Shown here: piece after piece, positions 45,501 to 57,211 of the stretch
How the letters are laid out: every line of letters starts with the position of its first letter
How positions within the stretch are numbered: the first letter of the stretch is position 1
DNA from: Datisca glomerata
Taxonomy: Eukaryota > Streptophyta > Magnoliopsida > Cucurbitales > Datiscaceae
Direction of reading: 5' to 3'
Length of the DNA stretch: 64,000 nt
Assembly (NCBI GenBank): GCA_003255025.1
Contig: QANY01008203.1
Span: forward strand, 780,564 to 844,563
Notes under the pieces: generated by a model
Told to the model about the DNA's origin: nothing
The model's database searches: none
What the model saw: the letters and a program-made list of their open reading frames with translations, nothing else
Program-made: the position numbers and the translations under genes

Positions 45501-47245
45501 TAACTCAATTATAAAATATTTATTTATTATTATATCGAATAAGACGGAATTTAAAAGAAGTTTACCCCTTCCATTAAACTTGTATCATGCTTGGGCATGC
45601 CACATGATGATGTAAGATTCCTTCGTGATTGTTGCTGTTGGGTCTATATAAAGATAACCACAACTTTATAATTAATTCAATTATTGAATTAATTTGACTC
45701 TGCAAATACAATTTACAATACAAGAATTCTTCATTTGTATATCATACTATATGTCACACACAAAAAAAATCTAAAGAGCGACTACCTAAAATAAAAAAGA
45801 AACAATATATAGTCAATCATAATTTGAGTTAATTTATTTAAACCTAATATCCATATACTATGAAGATACCTCAAAAAGTTAAGAGTAATATTATAGATAC
45901 CAGCACAACGATAATTTAATCTGCAACTAAAAAATAGTACAAATCACACTTCCAGTTCACATATAAATTAATTTTCTCCGAATAACAATATTATAAACTA
46001 AGGTGTATCCCACTTTCATGGATCAAACCAAATTTTGAGAAATTTAAAGTTAGGTTATACCTAAAATGTTCGAAATATGATTAGCTATTAAAATTAAAGA
46101 AACCAATAATACTTTGTAAAAAAGAAAAGAAACCAATAGTACTTATGGATTTAAAGTAAAGATAAGGAAATGGAATATTTCATTTTAAAAAAAGTTGTAT
46201 AAGGATATCATATTATAAGGTATCATTTGATTTTTAAACATTAATCGAAACTCTTTTTCTTTTTAAACCAATTAGAAACCGAAGAATACCACGATTTGAC
46301 CTTACGACTTGAGTAAACATATAATTATATGTTAAAAAGAAAATACAATAAACATACACGTTCCAAGCCTTGTCATTGAAACAAAGACGTAGCTGGTTTT
46401 TGACGAGGATGTGATTAATGGTTTACACGTGCGTCTTTACACCAAATTGGTATTACTTTTTTTTTTGTTTTCTCATGAGTCATTACATTATAGTCTTTCT
46501 TTTTACAGTTAAAACTATTGTATAAATAAAGATGAAAACTTTGGCAAAATGGCTATCAAGTTAATTTTCTTGACCTATAATAATTCATATGTTTATATTA
46601 TCAAAATTATAGTGACATTGTTATCGTGAGATTCACATAAAACTCATGTGAGAGGTTAATATTTGACTCTAGAACAAGATAAGAGAATCCATATACCACT
46701 CGTTAAGAGAGAAAAAAAATATGAATCTGATTAAACAAGAATCCAAAAGAGCCTCTGTATGCATGTTGATCAAAACTTCTCTACTTTCCAAAATATAAAC
46801 TCATAACATGATAATGGATATAAATGGGTCATTCTGTATTATTGTTGACAATAACATATTGAAAAAAGAAAAATATAAAATATAAGAAAAAATAAATTTT
46901 CATGTTCTCTCCTAAGCTCTCATTTTCTCTTTCCTTTCAATATATTATTTTTATAAAAAAAATCTTTTAATAAGTTACTTTAATAGTAATGTAGAATTTT
47001 TTTGATATAAATGATTCGCATCATGTGTGAAAAGAAGTTTGAAAAAAATAAATTGAGTTCTATTAAACATGTAAAGACACATTTTTCATAAGTATTGTAA
47101 TTTCTCGTCCTCCTAACAGTCTATTATCATAATCATATACAATGTTAGAGACGCTAATTTTAAATTTAATAATTATTTAGTGATAGTTTAATTATTAATA
47201 TAAATAATTTTTTTAGAAAACTAAAAGACGTACGTTGATGCGTCA
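42582..47245. other. AT-rich intergenic region
   Basis: Apart from the SINE-like head at 44225-44300, I see no gene or defined element. Around 43590-43705 a box A-like CGGCCTCATGTGG and a box B-like GTTTGAATCCC occur, but about 90 bases apart. Near 44395 AAAGCCACGACCTCATC may be another decayed tRNA-like piece. Short direct repeats are common and the composition is strongly AT-rich. Confidence 0.5.
44225..44300 (-). mobile_element. tRNA-derived SINE head
   Basis: On the minus strand TGGCGCAGTTGG (44273-44284) matches the RNA polymerase III box A, and GGTTCGAGTC (44230-44239) matches box B, 33 bases apart as in a tRNA. The region between reads TCAAACTTTCACACTC and has no anticodon arm that folds, so it is a SINE head or tRNA relic, not a tRNA gene. 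The 3' body, probably toward 44150, has no defined tail. Confidence 0.5.
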
Positions 47246-47560
47246 GCGACACGTGGTCGGATGGAGCATGCAATTAAAGCAGAGGTCGATGTCCAAGTTT
47301 TTCATCTCCGACTTCACCACTATATAAGGACGTGGTTCAGCTGTCTTTTCTCATCAAGTATATCAACATCCACTCACAAAAAGCCCAGCATTTATATTTT
47401 ATTTTCCGGGAAGAAATTTCGATTTTCCTACTTACTTGTGGTTTTGAAAGGATTCCCATTTCGGATACCCTTTTTGGAAATCTTCAAATTGTCTCTTGTT
47501 TCTTCTTCTTTACATTAACTTTTGTTTGGCTTCTGGGAAAATCTGTCTGAAAGAAAGAAA
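47246..47560 (+). promoter_or_regulatory. Promoter and 5' UTR of the Nudix gene
   Basis: CACGTGGTC at 47250-47258 contains a G-box (CACGTG) and the ACGTGG core of ABRE elements, bound by bZIP/bHLH factors. TGCGTCAG nearby (47239-47246) includes a TGACG-type half site on the minus strand. A TATA box, TATATAAGG (47321-47329), predicts transcription starting around 47350, giving a 5' UTR of about 210 nt. Responsiveness to ABA or stress is inference from motifs. Confidence 0.55.
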
Positions 47561-48855
47561 ATGGTGGCTCTGGTTTCCCAAGAAAACATGGTCGCTTTAG
47601 TTTCTCGCACCGGGAGGGATTTGCAGCGGTATGACATCAGTGGTCGTCGCCAAGTCGTAGGGTTAGTCCTTCATTGTAGTTATTGTTTATGCTTTCGCTC
47701 AGTTGTTTGATGAAGAAATGTTGGAGCTTAATGCTTAAAGTCCCTTAAAATTTAAATAAACCAGAGTGAGAATTTTCCGGAAAGTAGAAGAAATTGATGT
47801 ATCTGAGTTAAAAAACTGGGTCCAAGTGTTTATATTTCTAATTTCTAAAAAGACCCCTTTTCCATTTATGCAGATGTATACCATATAGGTATAAAATTAC
47901 AGAAAAATCTGATCCTCTGGAGGGTGAAGAGGAATTAGAAGTACTTGTCATCAGCTCACAGAAAGGCAATGGCCAGCTTTTTCCCAAGGTACCCCAAAAT
48001 TTCAATTCAATGGAAAATGTCAGCTCAAAATGATTGATTTAATCATTAAATCATTAACTATTCACTTCCCATTTCTAATTAATTTACCATTGAAAATGTC
48101 AGGGTGGGTGGGAAAAAGATGAATCCATTACTGATGCAGCTTTGAGAGAGACTCTTGAGGAAGCTGGGGTACTTGGCAGTATTGAGGTTGGTTTTTTCTT
48201 TCCTCTTTTGTTCATCAAATTCCTTTTCCTCTTTCCCGGAGCCGGAGTTTGCTTGTCTTATACTCTAAGGTTATCAAATATATTCTGCATGCCTAATTCA
48301 GAGTGGGAAGGAAGAGAAAGTTACCATTTGAGACATAAAACAGAACAAACTGTGTTTTCCTGTCAGAACTCTTTTAAAATGGAGATAGGAAAAGAAAAGA
48401 AACAGAAAAGGAGATAGCTACTTCTCTAATACTTCATTCATCTAACTAAAAGGTTGAATTGAATATATGTGTTTGCAGAGACAATTGGGTAGATGGAGTT
48501 TCAAGAGCAAAACACATGACACTTACTATGAGGGATACATGTTTCCTTTACATGTGAAGGAACAGTTAGATTTCTGGCCGGAGAAGAATTTCCGTGAAAG
48601 AAAATGGGTAAGCAAACAAACCAAACCCCCCTTTTCCTTTCGAAAACAGCAAATCCTACAGATGAAAACTCATATACCACAGAAAGTTTCTAAATTTTGA
48701 TAATATGTCGTTATCTGTAACAGATGAGTGTAAGTGAAGCAAGAGAAGTTTGTAGGCATTGGTGGATGAAGGAAGCGTTAGACATATTAGTTGACCGTCT
48801 CTCTTCCCAACCTCAACTTACTCAAGAACAAGTAGGATCTTGTTCATTAAGCTAA
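47561..48855 (+). CDS. Plant Nudix hydrolase (NUDT4/12/13/17/18/21 type), 5 exons
   Basis: Nudix enzymes hydrolyse nucleoside diphosphates linked to another group, such as diphosphoinositol polyphosphates, dinucleoside polyphosphates or ADP-ribose. Exons: 47561-47661, 47874-47988, 48103-48186, 48479-48607, 48724-48855. They join in frame to 186 aa. The protein opens MVALVSQENMVALVSRTGRD, then QRYDISGRRQVVGCIPYRYK. The Nudix box begins at about residue 73, GGWEKDE...ALRETLEEAGV, and keeps G-x5-E-x7-REx2EE. After it come LGRWSFKSKTHDTYYEGYMF and a short Ser/Gln-rich tail ending SCSLS. The layout matches the Arabidopsis NUDT4/17/18/21 group. Some members are annotated mitochondrial; here I see no strong presequence. 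Substrate cannot be told from sequence. All introns are GT-AG and nothing is broken. Confidence 0.9.
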
Positions 48856-49310
48856 GAGGTTTTCACTTAAAATAATCTAACATGTAAATAGGTAATTCTT
48901 CAAGGGAAAATTCAGAGTTCCGTTTTCGTATCATCTGTTAGATCAGATTAACCCATGGGAGAGTAGGATGAAGACAAACAAGAAACTAGAAGTATGAGAA
49001 CTCAAATACTTATTCCGGGATTTCGGTTCGAATGGTTGGAGATCTAATTCTGCAGCTCGTCGGAATTTGAATATTTGGTTGAGAAGAGTAGAAGATATAA
49101 TGTTCAGAAATAGAAACTCCCCACTGAAATTGATGATGATGGATATGAAGAAGAAAGTAGGTTTGTTATTCAGTTTTTGTAGTTCTGAAATGTAACTTTT
49201 GGGGAGTGGAACATACAAATGAGATGAACTGTAGGAATAGTTTTCCTTATTTCTCTTAGTTTCATTCTCTTTGTAACAGCTTTGGCAACAGAGTCTTGAT
49301 AGATTCTATG
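48856..49310 (+). other. 3' flank of the Nudix gene
   Basis: Presumed 3' UTR followed by intergenic DNA. No polyadenylation site can be fixed and no further gene is seen before the MITE at 49311. Confidence 0.5.
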
Positions 49311-49453
49311 TGGTGTTTGGTTCAGATGAAATTGTTTTATTTCAAAATAACCCAAAATATATCCTCATAAGAAATATATAAGACAATTTCATTCATCTTC
49401 CTCGTGGAATTCCCATTCTATTCTTTATTCCAATTGTTGTGAACCAAACACCA
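49311..49453. mobile_element. 143-bp MITE with perfect 14-bp inverted ends
   Basis: TGGTGTTTGGTTCA at the left and its exact reverse complement TGAACCAAACACCA at the right enclose 115 bp of AT-rich DNA that is itself partly complementary (GAAATTGTTTTATTTC, CAATTGTTG). No coding content. Flanking bases (CTATG and GGCGG) give no clear target duplication, so the superfamily is left open; GGTGTTTGGTT-type ends occur in Harbinger- and hAT-like MITEs. Confidence 0.75.
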
Positions 49454-49739
49454 GGCGGAAAAAGTTAGTTCGGTACGTGAAATTAAAGAATTCTCAGAAA
49501 GTACTAAGTAATAAGTTGCAGTTTAGTTAGTGAATTTATATTATAAATCTTAAAACATTTATAATCTAAATCCAATGTTTATTAAAATAAGATTAGAAAA
49601 TTTGTATGAGAGCCAACACAATATTACAAATTCTAAATGTAAATTTTCAAATTTAAATCTTAAATTGAAATCCTCAATCTAAATTCTTAATCTAAAATTT
49701 AGTAAACATGTCTTCACCTATAGAATCTAAGGATTCTAG
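49454..49739. other. AT-rich spacer, nothing recognised
   Basis: AT-rich DNA between the MITE and the LINE with short repeats of CTTAAATTGAAATC/CTCAATCTAAATTC-type words. No gene or element ends. Confidence 0.4.
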
Positions 49740-49953
49740 AAAGGTTAAATTGGTGGGAGACTTCTGAGAGAGAAATCCATTTAGTAACAACACATGAAAA
49801 AGTTAAAGTTTTCTCTCTAGGGTTAGAGAGTGGTTATCTTCGAAATCATTGTCAGATCCAGACGTGGAATCTGAATTACTAGGAAAATTGGGTAATTGTA
49901 ACTTGATGGAAGTGGAATCTATAGAGGCGATCATCCTTTGAGAGGCAACATAC

Positions 49954-50480
49954 ATGAATATTGAAGAATATTCTCTTAGTCTTTTGGGGAAACTTTTTAT
50001 TAACTTAAAGTATAATTTACTTGGTTTGAAGAGAGCGCTTATGAAAGCATGGAATATGAATGAAGAGATGAGATTTGTGGTAGTGGAGGAAGATCTTTTT
50101 CAAATCTTTTTCTTCTCAAAGGAATCTTTATTGTTCTTTATTCGCCCGATTCCTGGCTCTTTCAGGAAAATCTCTTTGTAGTTAGGAGATGGTTTTCTGG
50201 GATCTCCTTCCGTGCGCAAGACTTCTCCTTAGTAGCCTTTTGGGTCCAGGTTCACGGGTTTCCATTGGAACGTCGTAGCAAAAATGTGGGTGAACTGATA
50301 GGGAGCAAGCTAGGTAAGGTACTTGATTCTGACGAATTTTTTTTAGAAAAATGGAATAGTTCGAAATTGTTTCACAAGAGTTAAGGTGGAAATAGTTATA
50401 AGCAATCTTTTCATGAGAGAGACTTTTATAAATTTAAAGAGGAAGAAGAATTGAGTTTCTTTAAAGTATGAAAGAATCCC
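49954..50480 (+). pseudogene. LINE ORF1 remnant with DUF4283-like domain
   Basis: The frame at 49954-50181 reads YSLSLLGKLFINLKYNLLGL and KALMKAWNMNEEMRFVVVEE, then DLFQIFFFSKESLLFFI, the usual N-terminal DUF4283 pattern of plant LINE ORF1. In another frame AFWVQVHGFPLERRSKNVGE and IGSKLGKVLDSDEF follow (about 50233-50335). Downstream a poor zinc-knuckle-like region lies near 50480-50520. Confidence 0.72.
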
Positions 50481-50974
50481 CATATTCTATTCTCCTTGTG
50501 GACGTATTCTACATAAGGAAGGGTCCCACGTGGTTTGGTTAGGAAACATCGGTTTGGAAGAGAAGTATTCTTGGCTGGTGGTCAGAACTCATTTTGGGGG
50601 GTGAGCGTGATCCTAACCAGAATTTTCACCAGAGTGGGGGGAACTAGTTCAAGCCATCTGTTTTGTCGCCGGCGTCGGTTGCTCATAGCGAACGGGAGGG
50701 GCTAACGCCTAATCCGGTCGGTTCCAAAAATGGAGGTGGAGTTAATGAAGAGATTAATGAGGAGCCTATTTAGGAGAGTAACTCCTTTCCTTTCAAAGTG
50801 AAATTGTTATTTGGGAGGGATTCTAATCTCCTATTTTTTAGGTGTCACTCAAAGGACAATTATGGGGGAAGGAGCAGTGATGGGGTAGGAGAATCTTCGG
50901 TTGCTGTTAAAGAAGCTGAGATGGAGGATAAAGCCATGTGTCGAAATAATAAGGGGATCTGGGTCAGGGTCAGG

Positions 50975-51812
50975 GTTGTTAAAGGGCTAGGCCTGGCTAG
51001 CCCGATAAAAAAATTATGAGCCCTGGCCCTAGCCCTAGCCCAATAAAAAAATTATGGGCCCTGGCCCTAGCCCGACCCTGTCGTAGTCTAAAATATGGAG
51101 GTCCAAGCTCGATCCATGGGCTCGGGCTTATGGTGGACTATCAGGCTGGGCCAAAGGGTCGGGCCTATGGGCGGAGCTCTTAAAATAATATTTTTTTAAA
51201 ACTATCTTCATCAAAACATCATTTTCCTCATTTGATATTATTAGATGTCTTTATAGTTTTTAATTATGAAATATATTATTACTTGGAAACTAATAAGTAA
51301 CACAACATTGCTAAAATTAATTACTACCAAAATTATAAAGTACCTAAATATATAATCTAATATGATTCCTCAAATCTTAAAGTTTGGAGTGCTTGAGTAG
51401 ATGATCTGAAACTTAATAGCTCACAAAGATCATGAATTAAACACTCAAACTTTTGAGATTAGCTTCTTTTCTAGCAATAAAATGAGAGCTTGAGAAGTTA
51501 AAAGTTAAAGGCTATAGAATTTATAGATTTGATGAATAAATGATATATATTGAAGAGATGAATGAAGAGTAAAAGAGGGAGGGACAATAACAATCACCAA
51601 TTAGGGAATAATTTGTGACCAAATGGGCATGGAAGTGGGTCTGGCAGCACGGGTCAATGGACCAGTCGAATCGTGTTAATTTAGCCCAGCCTGCGGGCCG
51701 GCCCTAGAGACTAAATGTCAATCCAAGTCCGACCATAGTATTTTAGGATCGGGCCATAGAAGCCCGATAGTGAGGCTCGAGCCGAGCTAAAGCCCATTAG
51801 GTATGGGCAAAG
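50975..51812. repeat. GC-rich hAT-like repeat in LINE ORF1
   Basis: The left part has AGGGCTAGGCCTGGCTAGCC and twice AATAAAAAAATTATG(A/G)G(C) with CCCTGGCCCTAGCCC. The right part has CCTGCGGGCCGGCCCTAG and GGCTCGAGCCGAGC. Between them lies about 500 bp of AT-rich DNA. GC-rich ends around an AT-rich core match the style of the elements at 4527 and 16980. The exact ends and any target duplication could not be fixed. Confidence 0.45.
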
Positions 51813-52216
51813 TTTCATCTTCAACAGTGGGAAGTGTAGTGGTAGGGCTGCCTATTTTTCCTGGTCCTAGAATTACTGGTGCTGGTAGTGGCCCGAGTGA
51901 TGATCCATTTAGTGTGGAGCCAGTTATTAGTAGAACAAATAAGGCTTTCATAAAGGGTGGAGTGGGGTAGTAGCTTATTGGGCGTATCTAGGACTTAAGA
52001 AAAACCCAGGTCTGTTCGCAAGCCTAGAGAGGCAGAAGGTTTGCTTAGTAATGCAATGGATGGACAGATGGGGTTATCTTAGCCTAATCTCTTACTAGGA
52101 GAAAAAACGAAGCTGGATAGAGCGAAGTGTAAACGATTTAAGGAGAAATTAGGTAAGAATCTAGAGTGCACTAATAGGGTGGAGGTAACTAACCTGAAAT
52201 GGCCCCACCCCCACCC

Positions 52217-52880
52217 ATGAAAGTCTTGGTGTGTAATTGCTAGGGTGTGGGAAACCCCTGATAAGTTCTCATTGCGTGGATTATGTAGAATCCATTCCCT
52301 AATTTTTTTTTTTGCTGGAATTAAAAATAAATAAGCTATTGTGGAAAAATTAAAGTGCTCTGTTGGGGCTTCATGGCGTAACACGATGGACCCTAAAAGT
52401 GTCAGTGGTGGTCTTGCGGTTTATTTGATGAACGATTCAATGACTTCACTTATTAAATATGAGGAATTTTTTATTGAAGTTAGAGACTTTGATATGGTGA
52501 AAATAAACATTGGAGAATATTTGTTATGTATTTGCATACGTATGATTTGATTAGGGAACAATAACTAGATATTCTTTCTCATAGGATTCTGAATTATGGT
52601 GAGGAGTATGTGATCGTTGGTGATTTAATGTTCTTATTCATTTTAATGAAACGATGGTTGCATGGAAATACGTGTTGATAACTTATCTATGCTTACAGGT
52701 TTCGCTCACAACTGTAATCTTTTGGATATTGAGTTCGTTGAGCCTAGATTCACTTGGGCGAATAAACGGGCTAATGAAGTCCTTATTTTTGAAAGACTGG
52801 ACATGTGCCTTGTTTCAGTGGGCTGGCTTGATTCATATCCCAAATCTAGACTAACTAATATCACTGCACACAGATAATAT
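52217..52880 (+). pseudogene. LINE ORF2 endonuclease remnant
   Basis: It starts MKVLVCNC-stop-GVGNP (52217), corresponding to the MKxLSWNCRGLGNP start of plant L1 ORF2 with a stop in place of one codon. The frame at 52341-52550 reads VSGGLAVYLMNDSMTSLIKY. The frame at 52662-52877 reads NLLDIEFVEPRFTWANKRAN and FERLDMCLVSVGWLDSYP, typical of the endonuclease C-terminal half. Frameshifts separate the parts. Confidence 0.82.
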
Positions 52881-53970
52881 CATTCGCCCATTCTCTTAGA
52901 GTCAGATCTGTATGTTTCACCATACCGTATTGCCCATCCTTTTAGATTTGATAGACGGTGGATGGAATTTCCCGAGTGTGTGGATGCCATAAAGAAAGCC
53001 TGGGGGTATAAAGGGATCCAAAGTTGGTGAGAGACATCTCTTATCATCGATGGAAGCTGTGAGGGTCGGTTTGATCAGTGGAGGCGAAGATGCTCTTCAA
53101 AAAACTCTGAGAAGCTGATCCGTGCTCGCAAACATCAATTATCCAAGATCTATTACTCGGGTAAGTATGATTTGGAGGAACTTGGAGATTTGGAAGCCTA
53201 ACTTGAATCTGCGGTCCTAGAGGAAAAGAAATACTGGAAAAATAGAGCTCGTTCTGATTGGTTGCAAAATGGTGATAGGAACACATCCCATTTCCATGCT
53301 AAGGTGAAAGGTCGGAGAAGAAAGAAGATGATTCATGGGCTGGAGGATGGCTCAAGTAGATGGGTATCTGAGAAGGAGAAAATCCAAAGTATTACTATGA
53401 ACTACTTCCAGAACTTGTTCTAGTCTGCTCAACCTAGCCGTGAGGAGTTATCGGAGGCACTTCGAGGAGTTTCTCATCGCCTGGATTTGAGCGATGTGGA
53501 AAATATGGATCGTGAAATTTCTGAGGAAGAAATCTCGTCAGTTCTCCGAGACATACACCCCACGAAGGCTCCTGGCCCAGATGACTTCACTGCTGCGTTC
53601 TTCACCCAAAATTGGGAATTGGTACGTTTTGATGTTTTCAATATTGTTCATAATTCTTTCAGTTTGATTTTGCTGCCTAAGGAGTTAAATCGTACTACTC
53701 TTATTTTAATCGCTAAGGTCTCATGTCCCAAAAATATGACTGAATTTCGTCCAATTTGTCTCAGCAATGTGGCTTACAAAATTATTTCTAAAATTCTCAG
53801 TAATAGGCTTCGGTCAGTGATTGATAAGATAATTGGAGAAAATCAAAGTGATTTTGTTTCTGGTAGAATTATTACTGATAGTATTTTGATAGCCCATGAG
53901 ATTTTACATTCCTTTTGGATTAAGAAAAGAGGCAAGACGGTTATGAAACGAAAAAAATGGAGATGTTGAG
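52881..53970 (+). pseudogene. LINE ORF2 linker and reverse transcriptase
   Basis: The linker includes FRFDRRWMEFPECVDAIKKA and RARSDWLQNGDRNTSHFHAK. The RT part (53487-53969, 160 codons) includes ISSVLRDIHPTKAPGPDDFT, then RTTLILIAKVSCPKNMTEFR, PICLSNVAYKIISKILSNRL and GENQSDFVSGRIITDSILIA, all standard L1 RT blocks. After about 53960 the block with the first catalytic Asp is missing and the sequence jumps to a later part of RT, indicating an internal deletion. Confidence 0.9.
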
Positions 53971-54300
53971 GTGTTTCTGGTTTATTGAATTTTCCATGTT
54001 CATCCAAAGTGATCTCTGGCTTTAGCTTCATTTCTACTGGTCTGATTGTATCTCACTTATTTCTTACTAATGATTCATTGGTCAAGTAAAGCCAGCGATG
54101 CTGAGATTAGACATATCTTTGACTTGATTCAGTTATATGGTAAAGCCTCGGGCAGGTTGTCATTGCCCAAAAGAGCCTTATTCTCTTTAGGTCTAATGTG
54201 GAGGTGTCGAAGCAAGAGTTTGATAAGTAAGTCCCTTAAGAATTTTTTTTATAAGGAAGATTTATATTAGAAAAGATTTATATTTGGACAACCTCTAAAT
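53971..54300 (+). pseudogene. LINE ORF2 late RT fragment
   Basis: Reading VSHLFLTNDSLVK at about 54050-54090 corresponds to the SHLFFADDS box of L1 RT, with the first Asp of the A-D-D motif replaced (T-N-D). SDAEIRHIFDLIQLYGKASG then follows in a neighbouring frame. It joins directly to the upstream RT through a deletion. Confidence 0.75.
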
Positions 54301-54489
54301 CAAATGAGTTATACCTAATTCTATCAAGCAAGCTGTTTTGGGCTAGTATTCTATAAATGGAGGTTCCATAGACAGGACTTTTGAGGCGGTGATCATTCAC
54401 GCACTCTTTTGAATGATTTAGTTCGAGGAATGAGAAAGTGTTTAAGGGGACTGAAAATTCATTTTGTTAAGTATTCTTATACTTTAGAG

Positions 54490-54960
54490 TCATTCTTAAA
54501 GAATGGGTGAACACCCTATTCCCCATGTTGGTTTTTTAGAAAAGTTAGGTGAATAGCCTTCATTTTTGTGTTTATAATTTCCTTTTAGGTTGTTCACCCA
54601 TCATCTGCAAGATATCGATTGTTAAATTGGAGTTCCATACAGAGCACACAAAAGGAGAGCATGTTTCGGAGGAGCTTTAGTCTTCCAAATTTCTCTCCAA
54701 GGAAAAAAGCCCCTCCCCTTAATCATTGTCAGTGACAAGCTTGAAAAAGATCTTGACCGAGAAAGAGGAATTTCCTCTTCTGATCTATCTTACTGAATCT
54801 TCTTCAACTCTACCAATCTGATACGCATTAAGAGCTCTAAAAAAATTCTGAACCTTCTATAACTTCCAATCGTAAACATGTCTTCTCAAGATAACATTCC
54901 GATTAACGTCCCTCTCTGTTAATTCCAAGTAATCCCCCTTCGCAGCATCTTTGTCCCTTG
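54490..54960 (-). pseudogene. LINE zf-RVT fragment in inverted orientation
   Basis: On the minus strand, frames read FSVKIFFKLVTDND, FPWREIWKTKAPPKHALLL and LTIDILQMMG, which is the zinc-binding RVT region found near the C-terminus of plant L1 ORF2. Its orientation is opposite to the surrounding LINE, so it is a separate insertion or an inversion. Ends are approximate. Confidence 0.6.
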
Positions 54961-55009
54961 CCAAATAGTAAATGCTTTGCTACGTAGCAGATTTCAGGTT
55001 ATTGAAACG

Positions 55010-56452
55010 AGTCATCATTAATCGTTTGGTGGAAGGAATTTTCAATATGATTTCAGGGTGGTCGGAAAAAAATACTTAGTCATGCTAGTCGGGAAGTGCT
55101 CATTAAAGCTATCGCCTTATCAAATCCGAACTATACGATTTCTTGCTTTAAAATCTCTATCTCGTTGTGTAAAAAAATTTGCAGTTATTTAACAAATTAT
55201 TAGTGGAATTCTTCCCCTTTTAAGGGAGGTGTTCACATAGTGGTCTGTTTCATTTCGTTTTGGCAGGAATGGCCGAAACATTCCGGTTCTGGCGAGGAAC
55301 CGAAACAAAATAGGAGATTGTAACTTTTCGCTCAGAATTTTGGCCGAATTTTGGCCTGTTTCGGTCGAATTTTGGTCTGTTTTGGCGAAATGCTTTTATA
55401 AATTTATGTTGTTTTAATTGAATTTATTCTCAACATGTTTCTTTTGTAAAGGTATGGTGGGATCGGTTTGGTAGAGATACTCCTGAATTACAAAGGAATT
55501 GTAATATTTTTTAACACGTCAACTTAATATGATGATTAATATGATATTTTTGTTGAATTTTAATGTCATAATATGATGTTTTGTAGAATTTTAATGGTAA
55601 TTATGTATTATTTACATGATATAATCTATTGATTCAATTTTTTTCGTAGTTATATTATATATAATAAATTTTAGAACATTATTTTAGATGACCGGAATTT
55701 TTTTCTGAAACGGCGCATCGAAACACCGAAATATTTGAAACGTTCATTTTTTTAAAAAATCAAAACGGTCGTCAAAACAGAATTGACTAATATGGGTAAT
55801 CATCAGAGATCTTGGGACTTACTGTACAAAAAAGGCAGAATGGGGTATCGAGTTTAAAGACCTAACATGTTTTAACTTAGCCCTTTTGGCTAAGCAGGGA
55901 TGGAAATTTATTAATCCTTCCTCTCTACTTTCAGAATGATAATTTTATGAATGCCCGAGTTGGTTCTTGAACGTCTTAGGGATAGAGGAGTATTCGTGGG
56001 TAATGGTACACAAATTTGGATGTGGGAGTATTTTTAGATTTCTAGGTCGGTTACTTGTAAAGTTTAATCTCCACAGATGGTAGAGATCTATTATGGGGAT
56101 CTCATGTTGGACTCTGTGTTGGAGAGGGATATGAATTAGAGATTGTTTTAGTGAGGAGGAGACAACTTATTTTCCAAATCCCAATTAGTCATTGGGATGG
56201 CACTTCTGAAAAAATGGGTCTTATTCGGTTAAGTCTGGGTAGGATGCTGTGATTTTTTTTTAATGAGAAATGGATTCTTGTGTAATCATAAAAAAGGAAA
56301 TCAGTAGCGGGGAGGTAGCCTCTCCTTGGGTTCAGAAAGATATTTGAAAACTTAAAGTTCCCCAAAATTGAAAGACTTTCTTTGGAGATGTCTTAATAGC
56401 TTCCTGTCGTGTAAGGCTCATTTAGTAAAACATGGGATGGATATTAACTCGG
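55010..56452 (+). pseudogene. LINE ORF2 post-RT region, split by a repeat
   Basis: 55050-55190 reads ASREVLIKAIALSNPNYTIS and CFKISISLCKKICSYL, equivalent to the GREVLIKSVAQAIP block of L1 ORF2. After a CGGAAC-rich repeat (about 55235-55795) it resumes with FKDLTCFNLALLAKQGWKFI (55853 onward), NPSSLLS, then a NGTQIWMWE stretch, YSVKSG and WKLKVPQN. Several stops are present. It is cut at 56452 by the CACTA element. Confidence 0.75.
55235..55795. repeat. CGGAAC/CGAAAC-rich repeat in the LINE
   Basis: Both ends are rich in CCGAAACA, GGTTCTGG, TTTCGGTCG and GAAACGGCG words, with an AT-rich centre, resembling the MITE family at 783-1220. The TIRs and target duplication were not resolved. Confidence 0.45.
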
Positions 56453-56669
56453 CACCACTATGATTTCACTTTTCTACAACGCGAGTTAAAAAAGAGACAC
56501 GATAGGGTACTAAGACCCCACCGTTTTACATAATATGAAACATGAAAATGATAGGGCTTTGAAGAATAAAATGATGGGGTCTAGTGACCCCGTCGTAAGT
56601 AAGACACTGAAAAAAACAACGGGGTCTCAGACCCCGTCATTTTGTTCTTTAACTCGAACAATACGACGA

Positions 56670-56815
56670 GCAATCTATGACCCGTTGTGTTGTATGTGCC
56701 AAACACGATGGGTGGTAGAGCTCCCGTCGTGTTCTATGTGCCAAACATGACGGGTGATAGAACTCCTCTTGTGTTCTATGTGCCAAACATGATGGGTCAC
56801 CTACCACCCGTCGTG
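56670..56815. repeat. Tandem repeat of about 43 bp at the CACTA 5' end
   Basis: Three imperfect units share CCCGTCGTGTTCTATGTGCC and AAACATGACGGGT. Repeated motifs near the ends are typical binding sites for CACTA transposase (TNPA-like) proteins. Confidence 0.75.
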
Positions 56816-57211
56816 TTTTGACACTTTCCACCACGTGCCTTCAACTTTTTTAAGTTGAGCACGTGGTTTGGGGTATAATTCGCGATAGGTGCTAGATTAA
56901 TCGTAATCTTTTGTCAAACTTTTAACCCTAAAAGTTATCGTGTGACTTATTTTCTCTTGTTCTATCCGCTGTTTCTAATCTATTAATACTGTCTGCGTCT
57001 CGTCGTCATCTTCAATTCTCTATTTCTTCTCGAATCAATTGTTTCCGGTCTACTTCAACTCGATATCACATTTACAACCTCTGATTTCTTTTTTATTCGT
57101 TCAACTCGCAAATTTGGAAGGTATGTTTCTGTTTTTCTCCATTTTTTTAAATTAATTACGTTAATCCTACGATAATAATGAGTTTTGCATAACTTTTCGT
57201 ACTCTTAGAAT

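Noticed and set aside
56535..56834. Open frames with repeated CSMCQT or CLAHRT as a repeat protein
   Set aside because: They arise from the 43-bp tandem DNA repeat at the CACTA element end and occur on both strands.
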